Below, piece by piece: positions 47,758 to 57,174 of a DNA stretch of 64,000 bases. The stretch comes from Deinococcus sp. KSM4-11 (GTDB lineage Bacteria; Deinococcota; Deinococci; Deinococcales; Deinococcaceae), in the NCBI RefSeq assembly GCF_004801415.1, contig NZ_SSNX01000001.1, positions 310,001 to 374,000 on the forward strand, written 5' to 3'. The position numbers were made by a program, and so were the translations under genes. Within the stretch, counting starts at the first letter, position 1; the number at the start of each line of letters is the position of its first letter. The notes under the pieces were generated by a model. The model did no database searches. It had not been told where the DNA came from and saw only the letters and a program-made list of their open reading frames with translations.

Positions 47758-48209
47758 GAGGAACCAGTATAGGGGAGGGCCGGGATGGCCCAGGCGCGGG
47801 TCAGGTGCAGGTCACCGTCCAGCCAGACGAGGGCTGTCCGGCGACCCACACCGAAGACGATGGCCGCCTGTCTGAACCTCCGCCCGAGCGTCACGGCATC
47901 GCGCAGACATGCGCCAGGCAGGAGGAGCGCCTCCTCGGCCCACGGTTCTTCCCCGTTCACCACGGGAAAGGACGGCGATGCCCAGGCGACCAGCAGGCGC
48001 CGGGCCGCCTCGGCATTGTGCGAGTCCGGGTGCCGGAGGCCGTGTGGATTCCACGCCGTTACGATCGCCCAGGATCTGCTCCCGGCGGCCCACGGGGGCG
48101 CCCACCCGGCGTCGTGCTGCCCGAGGTAAAACCGTTCTCCGGGTGGGCCGTACGCCGTGCCCTCGAAAGCGGCCCGCAGCGCTGCTCCAGTCGTGTGGAA
48201 CCCGGTCAG
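47754..48209 (-). CDS. DUF3293-like protein, 151 aa, probable CTG start
   Basis: DUF3293 core: [20 protein letters not shown] and [20 protein letters not shown]. There is no ATG, GTG or TTG between the stop of the upstream gene and the conserved core. CTG 48209 overlaps that stop as CTGA, just as its neighbours overlap by GTGA, with GGTG 5 nt upstream. The nearest ATG (48419) would lie 210 bp inside the upstream gene. Function unknown. Confidence 0.75.
47766..47771 (-). promoter_or_regulatory. Leaderless-type -10 inside the DUF3293 gene (TATACT)
   Basis: 8 nt before GTG 47757, so the AlbA_2 gene may have its own promoter as well as operon transcription. Confidence 0.5.
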
Positions 48210-48589
48210 CGCATCACCGGCGCGGTCACGTTCAGGATCAGGCCCCCGCGCAGCCGCAGCACCAGACTGATCTTCTGTCCGGCCGTGAGGTGCCCACCCA
48301 GCACCACCCGGTAACCCGAATCGCTGCCCAGCAGCAGGTTGCCCTGTACCGGCATGCTGTCCACGACCTCGCAGCGCGGCGCGCACTTCATCAGGCGGCC
48401 CCGGCCGATGCTGCTCCACACGCCAACCAGATCATCGGATTTCGGCACGCTCACGCGGCCCTGCACGATCGCGCCGCCATGCACGATCTTCAGGTTCAGG
48501 GTGGCGGACAGGCCCTGGGTGCTCTGGGCCTGGGCGCCCAGGGGCAGGAAGGGCAACAGGCTCAGCAGCAGGGCAGCGCGGTGTCTCAC
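48206..48589 (-). CDS. Secreted hypothetical protein, 127 aa
   Basis: GTG 48589 overlaps the truD stop (GTGA). Signal peptide [22 protein letters not shown] with Ala-x-Ala cleavage. The mature part is about 105 residues, beta-rich, with two cysteines (KCAPRCEVV). No family recognised. Part of the truD operon by overlap at both ends. Confidence 0.7.
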   Translation of the reverse strand: MRHRAALLLSLLPFLPLGAQAQSTQGLSATLNLKIVHGGAIVQGRVSVPKSDDLVGVWSSIGRGRLMKCAPRCEVVDSMPVQGNLLLGSDSGYRVVLGGHLTAGQKISLVLRLRGGLILNVTAPVMR

Positions 48590-49668
48590 TCGTCTCCTTC
48601 GGCATCGTCGTCCTGATCCGCGGGGGCCAGGGTATCGACATTCGTCTTCATGATTTCACGCAGCACGCTGGTCGCAAAACTGCCGCGCGGCAGGTTAAAC
48701 GCCACCCGGAATCCATCGTCCTCGGCCGTCACGCTTCCTTCGTCCAGAAACACCCGCGTGAGCCGCCGGTCTCCCCGGCGCGACGCGAAGGCCCCGGCCT
48801 CCAGCCCGAAGGCGGCCAGCGCCTCGGCTTCCAGGGCACCTGCCTCGAAGTTCAGCGGGCGCACCTTCTTGCCGAACAGGGTTCCGGTGGCGCTCACCTC
48901 GCCCCGCGCGGCCCGCTCCCCCTCCGTCAGGGGATCCTCGACCTGGAAGACGCCGCCCGTGTCGTGCTTCTTGGCCATGTCGCCGCGCAGCAGGCTGCTG
49001 AATACGCCGCGTTCCAGGCGCAGGCTCAGGAAGCGGTTGAAGACCATGCTCTGCACGCTGGACGTCAGGAAGCGCCGCACGCGGGGATCCTTCACGCGCG
49101 ACTCGCCGCGCAGCACACGCAGTCCCTCCTCGGCGTTCACGCCGCCCAGTCCGAAGCGCTGCGGCCCGAAGTAGTTCGGCACCCCCTGGGCCGCCAGGGT
49201 TGCCATTACCTCGCGCGCCTGGTCTGTGCTTCCGCCCGCCTCCCGTACGCGGATCTCGAAGCGGTTGCCGCTCAGGTGACCCATCCCCAGCTTGTTCGTG
49301 TGCCGCGTGACCTGCACGACCTCCACACCCTCGAGCGCGAGGGCCTCCAGGCGGCGCTCGACCTTGCCCGGCAGGCTGAGCCACTGGGTGGTCACCGCAT
49401 GACGGTCCTTCAGGCCTGCCACGCCGATGTCCCGCTCCCGCACGCCCAGCTCGGCGGCGAGCAGGCGGATCACGTGCGCGGTCGTGTGGCCAGTCTTGCG
49501 CACTTCCGCGAACAGGTGCTCGCCCTCGCCGGCCAGCGCGTACAGGGGCACCTCCTGCACCACGAAGTCCTCCGGCTGCCGACGGAGCACCCCGCCCGTT
49601 CCGGAACCGGTCGTCAGGGGATGCAATGCGGACCAGTCGAACACCAGACTCACGATGTCGCCCACCAT
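48586..49668 (-). CDS. truD: tRNA pseudouridine(13) synthase TruD
   Basis: Makes pseudouridine at position 13 of tRNA-Glu and others. The catalytic aspartate is D88 in [13 protein letters not shown], within the TruD motif. [24 protein letters not shown] and [14 protein letters not shown] are further family landmarks; the TRUD insertion domain lies between. 360 aa is normal. The start ATG 49668 lies at a TATGGT. The first gene of a four-gene overlapping run with 48206, 47754 and 45988. Confidence 0.95.
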   Translation of the reverse strand: MVGDIVSLVFDWSALHPLTTGSGTGGVLRRQPEDFVVQEVPLYALAGEGEHLFAEVRKTGHTTAHVIRLLAAELGVRERDIGVAGLKDRHAVTTQWLSLPGKVERRLEALALEGVEVVQVTRHTNKLGMGHLSGNRFEIRVREAGGSTDQAREVMATLAAQGVPNYFGPQRFGLGGVNAEEGLRVLRGESRVKDPRVRRFLTSSVQSMVFNRFLSLRLERGVFSSLLRGDMAKKHDTGGVFQVEDPLTEGERAARGEVSATGTLFGKKVRPLNFEAGALEAEALAAFGLEAGAFASRRGDRRLTRVFLDEGSVTAEDDGFRVAFNLPRGSFATSVLREIMKTNVDTLAPADQDDDAEGDE

Positions 49669-49845
49669 ACGCCACCCCGGCCCGCAGCGGCGTGAGAGGC
49701 TGCCGTACAGAGCACGGCGGGTGAGGGCTACGGGAACCGGTGGTGAGGGCAGAACCGCCGTCCAACACGAGACCTGATCAAAATCAGCTCCACGTCAAGG
49801 CCCCTGACGCCAGGCCGGATACCCCCACCGAGCGACCGGACGCCG

Positions 49846-50628
49846 TCAGTTCAGGACGCGTTCCGAGGCGCGGGCCGCCGGCGTCCAGTCGGCCCGGAAC
49901 AACCGCGCGGACGGCTCCGTTCCGGCATTGCCATACCAGACCCGCACGCCGCTGTCCCACGCGGTCACCGGCAGCAGGGCGACCTGCCCGGCCCGCAGTT
50001 CGGCGAGCACCTGACCGTTCTCGCCGCGCACCCGGTACCACGCGTTCACGCCCGCTGGCGACCAGCCGGCCAGCAGGAGCTTTCCACGCGACACGTTCTT
50101 CAGGTGGGCGCCCCGCTCGGTCAGGGTGATGTTCAGCTCCGGCCACTCAGGCACCAGGGCCGTGTTCCAGCGCACCTGGAAGCCCAGCGCCGCACGGGCC
50201 GGGCGCGGATACAGAACCGCCGCGAGCAGCCCGGCCACACCCGCGAGCAGCAGCACCAGCGCGAGCACCAGCAGGAGCGGTTCGACCTGCTGCCAGGCTG
50301 CGGGCAGCACCGCCAGACCAAGGATCACGCCCACGGCGGGCCACGCGAAGGCGGGCCGGCTGCGAACCGGACGGTAGGCGTCCGGCCAGTATTCAGCCAG
50401 CGCGAGAGCCGCCAAGCCCACGCCGAACAGCGCCGGAATGTCCAGCAGGGCCGCCGTGAGGAGCGCTGCCAGGCCCGGCACCGCCCAGTACGCCACACCC
50501 GGCATGAAGCGCGAGCGCGCCTCGCGGATCACGCGCAACAGCCAGTACCCCGCGATCAGGGCCACGCTGAGCGCCAGCGCTCCACTGATGGGCAGGAGCG
50601 GCCCCAGTGGCTGTAGCAGGGACGTCAC
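49846..50628 (-). CDS. Membrane protein of unknown function, 260 aa
   Basis: GTG 50628 overlaps the stop of moaB (GTGA). Four to six hydrophobic segments in residues 10-145, then a soluble beta-rich C-terminal domain ([40 protein letters not shown]). No family recognised. It has no evident link to molybdenum cofactor synthesis except its coupling. Confidence 0.65.
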   Translation of the reverse strand: MTSLLQPLGPLLPISGALALSVALIAGYWLLRVIREARSRFMPGVAYWAVPGLAALLTAALLDIPALFGVGLAALALAEYWPDAYRPVRSRPAFAWPAVGVILGLAVLPAAWQQVEPLLLVLALVLLLAGVAGLLAAVLYPRPARAALGFQVRWNTALVPEWPELNITLTERGAHLKNVSRGKLLLAGWSPAGVNAWYRVRGENGQVLAELRAGQVALLPVTAWDSGVRVWYGNAGTEPSARLFRADWTPAARASERVLN

Positions 50629-51371
50629 GGCACTCCCTCTCCCTTCTTGTGTCGGCCCAGGCCGGCGGCCGCGCCGCCCCCGGTGCCGGCCACCGGAAAG
50701 CCCCCCGGCAGCGGCGACAGCGGAAGGCGTTCCAGCGACACCCGGCCCTGTGGCGCGGCCACCGGCTCGGCCGGCAGCAACTCGACGCCCGTGGTCATGG
50801 CGCCCGGCTGCCCGTGGCGTTCCAGCTCGAACACCAGATGCGGCAGTTCATCACGCAGAATACCTTCCCAGGCGGTCTTCACGGCATTCAGGCTGCCCGG
50901 CATGGCGAAGACCAGCGCGCCACGCGACAGGCCTCCGACCGCGCGGGACAGCATGGCCGCGCCACCCACCTGCTGGTAACTGAGCATGCGGAACAGCTCC
51001 CCGAAGCCCGGAATGGGTTTGGTCAGGATGGACTCCACTACGGGCACGGTCACGTCCCGCCCGGTGATGCCCGTGCCGCCCGACGACAGCACGATCTGCG
51101 CCTCCCGCGAGAACTGCACGAGCGCGGCGCGGATCTCGACCGCGTCATCCTTCACGATCCGGTACGCGACCACCTCGTGCCCGCCGGCCTTCAGTTCGTC
51201 CATCAGGTACTGGCCGCTGGTGTCCGTCTCGGGGGTGCGGGTGTCGCTGATGGTGACCAGGGCCACGCGGGCCGTCCGTGGGGCCGCATTCCGGTGTTGT
51301 TGCGCCGATTCATCCGTCCGCGCCGCAGGATCGGAAGCCGGTGGGTTGAAAGGAATGGGAGCGTCGGCCAT
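50625..51371 (-). CDS. moaB: MoaB/MogA-family molybdenum cofactor protein with C-terminal extension
   Basis: 248 aa. Adenylylates molybdopterin in the MogA/MoaB family. The core is residues about 33-185: [37 protein letters not shown], then [20 protein letters not shown] and [15 protein letters not shown]. The last 60 residues ([20 protein letters not shown] on) are an extra tail, and the first 30 are low complexity. TATCGT is 5 nt before ATG 51371. Confidence 0.9.
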   Translation of the reverse strand: MADAPIPFNPPASDPAARTDESAQQHRNAAPRTARVALVTISDTRTPETDTSGQYLMDELKAGGHEVVAYRIVKDDAVEIRAALVQFSREAQIVLSSGGTGITGRDVTVPVVESILTKPIPGFGELFRMLSYQQVGGAAMLSRAVGGLSRGALVFAMPGSLNAVKTAWEGILRDELPHLVFELERHGQPGAMTTGVELLPAEPVAAPQGRVSLERLPLSPLPGGFPVAGTGGGAAAGLGRHKKGEGVP

Positions 51372-51376
51372 GCATC

Positions 51377-51382
51377 ACGATA
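51377..51382 (-). promoter_or_regulatory. Leaderless-type -10 (TATCGT)
   Basis: 5 nt before the moaB ATG at 51371, the shortest spacing seen here. Confidence 0.4.
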
Positions 51383-51449
51383 CCCTGCCCGCCGGAAGGG
51401 CCGCCATGTCAGATCCCCCTTTCAGGGTCTCCTGCGCGGTGGCGGGCCG

Positions 51450-52328
51450 CTACTCCCGCCCGGCGTTCAGCACGTTCCGGGCGTTCTCCGGCAGACTCAC
51501 CCGGTCACGGCGCAGCAGGGCCGAACGGGGGCGGCGCAGGCTCAGCGACAGGAACACCTCGGCCTGCTGGGCCAGGAACTCGCGGTAGCCGTCCTCCTTG
51601 CCGCTGCGCACGCATTCCAGCGCCAGCAGATCCAGTTGCCCTTCCAGCAACTGGAGGGCCAGGAAGCGCGCGGCGTTCGCGCCGCTGTCTCCGATGACGC
51701 CGGCCACGGCCGCAAGGCGCTCCGGGTCGCGCAGCAGCACGCGGGCCGTGCGTTTCACGTTCGGATCGTCCAGGGTCAGCGTGCACGCCCGGCACGGCTG
51801 CTCCTCGCTGGGTTCCTCGCAGACCGGGCAGGGCCGCCAGCCCTGTTCCTCGCGCCACTTGCGGGCCCGCGTGATGGCCTCGGCCGCCTGCAATGCGGCC
51901 GGGCGCAGGTCGCCCGTCACGTCCTTCACCAGCCGCCGCGCACGCGCCTTGTCGGGTGCGGGCAGGGCGGGCGGGGGTGGCGCCGTGACCGCCTCGCGCA
52001 CCGGCCCGACGCTGAAGCGCAGTTCCATCACGGAATCGTCGCCCAGCAGGGCCCTGAGCGCCTTGAGGAAGTGATGGCGCTGCATGGTCAGGTGATGCGC
52101 GGTCGCGCTGTCCCGTACCTCGATGAACAGCACGCTGCCCTGCTGGGTGCGGGGTCTGGTCAGGCGCGCGATCTCCGGCCCGACCGCCTGCGGCCACGCC
52201 AGAATGGCCCGCGCCCGCCCGATCCCCTTGGCGAGTTTCGCCGTGCCGAGCGTCGCGCCCATCAGCTCCCCGATGCCGCGCGGCCCGCTCAGCCGCCGGC
52301 CTCCCTGCTTGCGGTAGGGGTTGCTCAT
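51450..52328 (-). CDS. DciA-like (DUF721) protein with zinc-ribbon extension, 292 aa
   Basis: ATG 52328 overlaps the recF stop (ATGA). Residues about 20-115 are DUF721/DciA-like: ILAWPQAVGPEIARLTRPRT, GSVLFIEVRDSATAHHLTMQ. DciA loads the replicative helicase in most bacteria. The rest is not canonical: a CPVC-x8-CRAC zinc-ribbon motif near residue 165 and a helical C-terminus. The recF neighbour supports a DNA-replication role. Confidence 0.8.
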   Translation of the reverse strand: MSNPYRKQGGRRLSGPRGIGELMGATLGTAKLAKGIGRARAILAWPQAVGPEIARLTRPRTQQGSVLFIEVRDSATAHHLTMQRHHFLKALRALLGDDSVMELRFSVGPVREAVTAPPPPALPAPDKARARRLVKDVTGDLRPAALQAAEAITRARKWREEQGWRPCPVCEEPSEEQPCRACTLTLDDPNVKRTARVLLRDPERLAAVAGVIGDSGANAARFLALQLLEGQLDLLALECVRSGKEDGYREFLAQQAEVFLSLSLRRPRSALLRRDRVSLPENARNVLNAGRE

Positions 52329-53446
52329 GCGTCCGTCTCCACCATGCTTGGCTCCAGCACCTCGGGCTCCAGTTCCGCCGTCATCTCCGTGGTCAGTTCC
52401 CACAGCTCACCCTCGGGCGTGAAGCGGCCCGCGTGTGCCCTCAGGGTCAGGGCTGCCCCAGGCGCGCGCTCCGTGCCGGTCACGAGCGCCTGGGGCACGC
52501 TGGCGGCCAGCTCCAGCAGGAAGGCCCGGCGACCCGGATCGAGTTCCGCCGAGAAGTCGTCGACCAGCAGCACCGGCCGCTCCCCGAAGCGTTCGGCCAG
52601 CAGTTCCAGTTCCGCCCGCCGCAGGGCCAGCGCGATCGTGCGGCCCTCGCCCCGGCTGGCGTACTCGGTCGCCGGGAAGCCGCCCAGCGTGAGTTGCAGG
52701 TCGTCGCGGTGCGGCCCCGTGACCGTGGAGCCGCGGGCCAGTTCCTCGGCCTGTCGGGCCACCAGATCGGCCGCGAAGGTCTCGGGCGTCGTCGATTCCG
52801 ACAGTTCCAGCGTCAGGGCCTTGCGGCTGCCCAGACCTGCGTTCGCCTCGGACGCCAGTTCGTTCAGGCGCGTCAGGGCCCGTCTCCGGAACAGCATGAT
52901 CTCCGGCCCGAGTTTCACCAGCGCCTCGTCCCACACGTGCATCGCCCAGCTTTCCCCGCCGCGCAGGGCCGCATTGCGCTGCGACACGGTGCGCTCGTAC
53001 CGCGCGAGCTGCTGCGCGTACCGGGCGCTCAGCCGCGACAGCAGCGAATCCAGATACGCCCGCCGTCCTGCTGGCGCGCCGAACACCAGTTCCGAGTCCT
53101 CCGGGCGGATCCACACCGCGCTGCCACGCGGCAGGTCGCCCGCCCGGACGCGTACGCCGTCCACCTTGAGCTGCCGTCGCCCCCGGCCCAGTCCCACTTC
53201 CTGAATGCTGAGGCTGCCGGCGGATTCCAGATCGGCGCGCACGTAGGCTTCCTTCTCGCCCTGCTGCACCAGCTGCTCCAGGCGGGTCACGTCCGTCAGG
53301 CCTGTCAGCGCCAGGAACGCTGCCTCCAGCAGGTTCGTCTTGCCGGCCCCGTTCTCCCCGTACACGCCGGTCACGCCCGCCGGAAACCGCAGCGTGCACG
53401 GAGCCAGGTTCCGGTAGTTCAGGGTGGAGAGTGAGTCCAGGCGCAC
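52325..53446 (-). CDS. recF: DNA replication and repair protein RecF
   Basis: SMC-like ATPase that helps load RecA at gaps with RecO and RecR. GTG 53446 gives 373 aa; TAGAAT lies 6 nt upstream. Walker A is GENGAGKTNLLEA (residues 30-37 and on), signature region EYASRGEGRTIALALRRAEL, Walker B PVLLVDDFSAELDPGRR. The C-terminal 30 residues are acidic and extra. RecF is especially relevant in Deinococcus, which lacks RecBC and relies on RecFOR. Confidence 0.95.
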   Translation of the reverse strand: MRLDSLSTLNYRNLAPCTLRFPAGVTGVYGENGAGKTNLLEAAFLALTGLTDVTRLEQLVQQGEKEAYVRADLESAGSLSIQEVGLGRGRRQLKVDGVRVRAGDLPRGSAVWIRPEDSELVFGAPAGRRAYLDSLLSRLSARYAQQLARYERTVSQRNAALRGGESWAMHVWDEALVKLGPEIMLFRRRALTRLNELASEANAGLGSRKALTLELSESTTPETFAADLVARQAEELARGSTVTGPHRDDLQLTLGGFPATEYASRGEGRTIALALRRAELELLAERFGERPVLLVDDFSAELDPGRRAFLLELAASVPQALVTGTERAPGAALTLRAHAGRFTPEGELWELTTEMTAELEPEVLEPSMVETDA

Positions 53447-53452
53447 CCGCGC

Positions 53453-53458
53453 ATTCTA
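53453..53458 (-). promoter_or_regulatory. Leaderless-type -10 of recF (TAGAAT)
   Basis: 6 nt before GTG 53446; close to consensus TATAAT. Confidence 0.6.
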
Positions 53459-53516
53459 GGGTGCGGCGCGTGGCCGGACTGTTTCCCGTCCCGGATATCG
53501 CGGCAGCCGCAGTCCC

Positions 53517-53522
53517 TATGCT
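53517..53522 (+). promoter_or_regulatory. Leaderless-type -10 (TATGCT)
   Basis: 6 nt before ATG 53529; divergent from the recF -10. Confidence 0.6.
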
Positions 53523-53528
53523 GCGCCC

Positions 53529-54323
53529 ATGCCTCCTGCTCGCGACTCCCTGCTGATCGTCACGCCGCATTCCTCCGGACAGGTGCCTGCCGACGTGCTG
53601 CGCGACATGCTCGGCGACGCCGCGCTGGACACGCCCACCCGCACCGCCTTCCTGCGCCGCCTGTTCCTCGACGGCGATCCCTACACCGACCTGATCTACG
53701 CGCTGCCCGGCGCGCGGCACGTGAACGCCGCGTGGAGCCGCTTCGTGGTCGACCTGAACCGCGACCGCGACGACCGGGTGGACAACGGCGTGATCAAGCT
53801 CGTGGATTTCACCCGCACGCCCCTGTATCCGGACGGCTTCACCCTGAGCGAGGAGGCCCGCGAGGCGAGGCTGCGGCTGCTCTGGGATGCCTTCGACCGG
53901 CAGGTCACCGCCGAACTGCCCGGCGCACAGCTGCTGGTCGTGGGTCACTGCATGGGCACGCATGGCCCCGCGCTGGGCCATGACACGGGCACGCCGCGCC
54001 CCGCCATCTGCCTGATGCCCGGCGAGGACGACGCCCCCACCTTTCCCTACGAGCACTGGCCCGCCCTGCAGGCCGCGTGCGAGGCTGCCTTCGCGGACGT
54101 GATCGCCGCGAGCCCCTACGAGCGCGTGACCATCGGGGAACCGTGGCAGAGCGACACCCTGAGTCTGAACCACTTCCGCCGCAGCGGCGTGCCCGCCTTC
54201 GGCATCGAGGTCAACGCCGGGCTGTACCTGGGCGATGGGGGAGAGCCGGTGGACGCCGCGATCCGCGCCCTGAACGCCGGGTTCGCGCGCTTCGCGGACG
54301 CCGCCCTGGCGCTCCTGACCTGA
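53529..54323 (+). CDS. N-formylglutamate amidohydrolase family protein, 264 aa
   Basis: FGase family zinc-dependent amidohydrolase. TPHSSGQVP (His at residue 14) and VVDLNRDRDD are the two metal/active-site regions, and VVGHCMGTHGP replaces the usual GHSM. The family acts on N-formylglutamate in histidine breakdown, or on related formyl/acyl amino acids. No hut genes are near, so the substrate is uncertain. Converges with the polyprenyl synthase gene, 13 nt apart. Confidence 0.8.
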   Translation: MPPARDSLLIVTPHSSGQVPADVLRDMLGDAALDTPTRTAFLRRLFLDGDPYTDLIYALPGARHVNAAWSRFVVDLNRDRDDRVDNGVIKLVDFTRTPLYPDGFTLSEEAREARLRLLWDAFDRQVTAELPGAQLLVVGHCMGTHGPALGHDTGTPRPAICLMPGEDDAPTFPYEHWPALQAACEAAFADVIAASPYERVTIGEPWQSDTLSLNHFRRSGVPAFGIEVNAGLYLGDGGEPVDAAIRALNAGFARFADAALALLT

Positions 54324-54336
54324 TCCGCCCTGAGGC

Positions 54337-55326
54337 CTACGCGTCGCGCGTCGCGAGATCGCGGATCACCGTCAGGAGCTCCTTCGCGGCGTCCGGATCG
54401 GCGGCGTCCCTGAAGGCGTCTTTCAGCAGATCCAGTCCCTTCGCGGCCTGAGCATGCGCGAAGTCCTGCGCGTGCGTCACGCTGCCGGAGTCCAGCAGCC
54501 ACGCGTGGATGTCCGCGATGACCGCCAATTCCTTGTCCGGGCGGCTGCGGTGCATCTGCTCCAGGAACACGCGGCGCTGTTCATCCGGGGCGTGGGTCAG
54601 CCAGTGCAGCACGATCAGGGTGCGCTTGCCCTCCAGCAGGTCGCCGCCGATCTCCTTGCCGTACCTCGCCGGATCGCCTGCCAGATTCAGCACGTCGTCC
54701 CGGATCTGGAACGCTGTGCCCAGGGCCACCCCCGCCTCCGTGAAGGCCGCCGCCGGCTCCACCCCCGCTGCGAGCGCGCCCAGCCGCAGCGGCGAGATCA
54801 CCGTGTAGTGCGCGGTTTTCAGCTCCACCATCTCCAGGTAGTCGGTTTCCCGCAGGTTCCACTCTCGGTGCTCCACCCACGACAGGTCGAGGTGCTGGCC
54901 CTCGGCCGTGCGGTGGATCATGCCCAGGAACTCCTCCATGGCTCCGGGCACGTCCGCGTGCCGGACGGCCTCCCACATGTACACGTGCAGGGCGTCGCCC
55001 ACGTTGATGGCCAGGGGAACGCCGTGCAGGCGGTGCAGGGCGGGCTGCCCCCGGCGCTCCTCCGAGTCGTCCTCGATGTCGTCGTGGATCAGCACCCAGT
55101 TCTGGAACAGTTCCAGCGCCGCCGCGAGCCACAGCGCGCCCTCGTGGGCGGGTGTGCCGGAGGCCGCGCCGTGCGCCCGCGCACTGGCAAGCAGGAGTTC
55201 CGAGCGGATGCCCTTGCCGCCCCGCGTGGGGTAGTCGCGCAGCATGTTCGAGTAGGCCTGGAGTTCCGGCCGGGAGCCGCCCGTGGGCAGCAGCGACAGC
55301 ACGCGCGACAGCAGTTCATCCCTCAT
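54337..55326 (-). CDS. Polyprenyl (geranylgeranyl/farnesyl-type) diphosphate synthase
   Basis: All-alpha isoprenoid synthase, 329 aa from ATG 55326. First aspartate-rich motif DDIEDD at residues 82-87; second is QIRDDVLNLAGD, where the fifth residue is Asn (N214) instead of the usual Asp. RGGKGIRSELLLASARAHGA and TFQIRDD-type region are present. Likely makes GGPP or longer for carotenoids or quinones; product length cannot be read. TAGACT lies 8 nt upstream. Confidence 0.9.
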   Translation of the reverse strand: MRDELLSRVLSLLPTGGSRPELQAYSNMLRDYPTRGGKGIRSELLLASARAHGAASGTPAHEGALWLAAALELFQNWVLIHDDIEDDSEERRGQPALHRLHGVPLAINVGDALHVYMWEAVRHADVPGAMEEFLGMIHRTAEGQHLDLSWVEHREWNLRETDYLEMVELKTAHYTVISPLRLGALAAGVEPAAAFTEAGVALGTAFQIRDDVLNLAGDPARYGKEIGGDLLEGKRTLIVLHWLTHAPDEQRRVFLEQMHRSRPDKELAVIADIHAWLLDSGSVTHAQDFAHAQAAKGLDLLKDAFRDAADPDAAKELLTVIRDLATRDA

Positions 55327-55334
55327 CGCGTGGC

Positions 55335-55340
55335 AGTCTA
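55335..55340 (-). promoter_or_regulatory. Leaderless-type -10 (TAGACT)
   Basis: 8 nt before ATG 55326 of the polyprenyl synthase. Confidence 0.5.
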
Positions 55341-55434
55341 GCGGCTCGCCCCGCTCCGCCTTCACAACGTGATGCGACCGCCAATGGTACGGACGCGAAC
55401 ACACGTTCCCGCCTCCGGCCGCCACGATCAGGCC

Positions 55435-56394
55435 ATGAAACGTCCCCTGAAACTCGCGCTGCTGGTTGGAATGGTGCTGGCCGTCCTGGCTGCCTGCGCG
55501 CCCGCCCTGACCCCCGGTCCGGACGGGCAGACGCTGCGCCCCGCCCTCAGCGGCGAGCGCCGGTTCCTGACCCTGCCGGACTTCGGGAAGGTCGCGTACT
55601 ACGCCGATCCGCGCGGCACAGGCCGTCCCCTGATCCTCACACCGTCCGTGAATGCCGCCGCCAGCGCCTACGAAATGAAGCCCCTGTGGGATGCCTACGT
55701 CGGCACCAGGCCCGTGTACGCGCTGGAATGGCCGGGCTTCGGCAGCAGTGACCGGCCCGACACCCGCTACACCCCGGCCCTGATGACTTCTGCCCTGAGC
55801 GCCCTGGTCGCGCAGCTCGGCACCGACGTGGATGTCGTCGGCCTGTCGCTGGGCAGCGAGTTTGCCGCCCGCGCCGCCCTGAGCGACCCGCACATTCACA
55901 CGCTGGCCCTGATCAGCCCCAGCGGCCTGGGCCAGCCGCGTCCCGGTACGCAGCGCGCCAGCGCCGACGATGGCGGCCAGCGGCTCTACCGCACCCTGAA
56001 CGCCATCAGCTCGCCGCTGTACGGCCTGCTGCGGCTGCGGCCCGTGATCGAGTCCTTCCTCGACCGCTCCTTCCGCGGGCCGGTCGACCAGGGGCTCGTG
56101 GACTACGGCATGGACACCACCCGGCAGCCCGGCGCGAAGTACGCGCCCGTGTACTTCATCAGCGGGCAGCTCTTCACCCCCGATGCCTACGCCGAGCTGT
56201 ACGGCAAACTCACCATCCCAACCCTGGTGCTGTACGACCAGGACGCCTTCGTGTCCTTCGACCGTCTGCCGCTGTTCACCGCGCAGCCCAGCGTGCAGGC
56301 CGTCCGCATTCCCGACACTGACGGCCTGCCGCACTTCGAGAAGCTGCCCGAGGTCAGGGCCGCCCTCGACACCTTCTGGGCCGCGCACCCCTGA
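55435..56394 (+). CDS. Alpha/beta-hydrolase lipoprotein, 319 aa
   Basis: Lipoprotein signal [20 protein letters not shown] with Cys at residue 21. The alpha/beta fold has [14 protein letters not shown] as nucleophile elbow (G-x-S-x-G), [16 protein letters not shown] as the oxyanion-loop strand, [10 protein letters not shown] as the probable acid, and LPHFEKLPE as the His region. Substrate unknown. CACGAT 6 nt before the ATG is a near-match to the leaderless -10. Divergent from the polyprenyl synthase gene. Confidence 0.8.
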   Translation: MKRPLKLALLVGMVLAVLAACAPALTPGPDGQTLRPALSGERRFLTLPDFGKVAYYADPRGTGRPLILTPSVNAAASAYEMKPLWDAYVGTRPVYALEWPGFGSSDRPDTRYTPALMTSALSALVAQLGTDVDVVGLSLGSEFAARAALSDPHIHTLALISPSGLGQPRPGTQRASADDGGQRLYRTLNAISSPLYGLLRLRPVIESFLDRSFRGPVDQGLVDYGMDTTRQPGAKYAPVYFISGQLFTPDAYAELYGKLTIPTLVLYDQDAFVSFDRLPLFTAQPSVQAVRIPDTDGLPHFEKLPEVRAALDTFWAAHP

Positions 56395-56500
56395 CCCGGC
56401 CCCCCTCCCCCCGGAATCTGCACGGCCGCTAAAGGCCCGCTCAGCGCTGGGTCAACGCCCGATCATCCCCTGATCATGACGCACTCGGCACACTGCGCCC

Positions 56501-56602
56501 ATGACCTTCTTGCTTGCACTGGCCGCCATCGCCCTGCCGCTCGTCCTCGCGCCGGTGCTCTACCCCAGAGGGGGTCAGGACACGCCGCTGGCCGACGCCT
56601 GA
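56501..56602 (+). CDS. Possible small membrane protein, 33 aa
   Basis: ATG 56501: MTFLLALAAIALPLVLAPVL, then YPRGGQDTPLADA. One hydrophobic segment of about 18 residues with a short polar tail. CACACT is 6 nt upstream, one base off the leaderless -10 pattern. No Shine-Dalgarno. The low complexity of the start argues for a real segment, but the length makes it uncertain. Confidence 0.4.
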   Translation: MTFLLALAAIALPLVLAPVLYPRGGQDTPLADA

Positions 56603-56785
56603 CAGGCCTCGCTAACGCGGGGAGGCTCGTGTTCCACGGCTTCACGGCGACACCGGTCACCCGCGACGACTCCCGTTCAGGAGATCGGTCAGGTGCAACC
56701 GATCAGTCGACGCTTTCTGCCTCGGCAAGCCCGCGCACTCCGCTGCGGGCCAGCGAGATGCAATGGGTCAAGCAGAACCACAGGC

Positions 56786-56823
56786 GGAGGAGGCGGAGCA
56801 TGAATGAATGCTCCGCCTCCTCC
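56786..56823. ncRNA. 16-bp perfect hairpin of unknown role
   Basis: Perfect 16-bp stem (56786-56801 with 56808-56823) and a 6-nt loop, the longest perfect stem in the window. TTAACC follows on the plus strand. It lies 88 nt beyond the small minus-strand ORF at 56911 and 183 nt beyond the plus-strand ORF, too far for a normal terminator of either. It may be a terminator of an unannotated RNA or a structured RNA. Confidence 0.35.
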
Positions 56824-56910
56824 TTAACCGGCCGCTGAAATCGGAGGGCCGGGCGGATGGACTCAGGCCTTGGCCAAATCTGAACGCGAGCGAACCAGTC
56901 CTGTGCTGCG

Positions 56911-57039
56911 TCAGGCTTGCGGCACGGCGGACGTCACATCTGGCGCCCGCTCGGCGCCTTCGCGGGTGCGGTGCTCCTGGCGGCGCGCGAGGTCGGCGAG
57001 ACTACCGAAAACAGTGAGCAGAACGATCAGTCCGAGCAT
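56911..57039 (-). CDS. Small membrane protein, 42 aa
   Basis: ATG 57039: MLGLIVLLTVFGSLADLARR, then a charged tail ending VTSAVPQA. A strong GGAGGAG Shine-Dalgarno lies 7 nt upstream, better than most genes of this window. One N-terminal membrane segment and a polar tail. The function is unknown. The frame extends to 57147, but the ribosome site picks 57039. Confidence 0.55.
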   Translation of the reverse strand: MLGLIVLLTVFGSLADLARRQEHRTREGAERAPDVTSAVPQA

Positions 57040-57174
57040 ACGGGAGCTCCTCCACGGCCCAGCCTGCCCTGGCCGGGTCAGGAGGTCGTCATGGCCCCAG
57101 CATGAAGAAGGCCGCCTGACAGCACTCTTGCACTGACCCGGCGGCACTGGTGAGGGAAGTGGTGGAAGAACCGG

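Noticed and set aside
48210..48419. ATG 48419 as start of the DUF3293 gene
   Set aside because: Adds about 70 Gly/Arg/Ala-rich residues lying antiframe inside the secreted-protein gene; the CTGA overlap explains the start better.
56476..56838. 120-aa plus-strand frame over the gene-poor region near 56.6 kb
   Set aside because: No ribosome site or leaderless signal, low-complexity, and it runs through the 16-bp hairpin; the 33-aa frame at 56501 looks more plausible.
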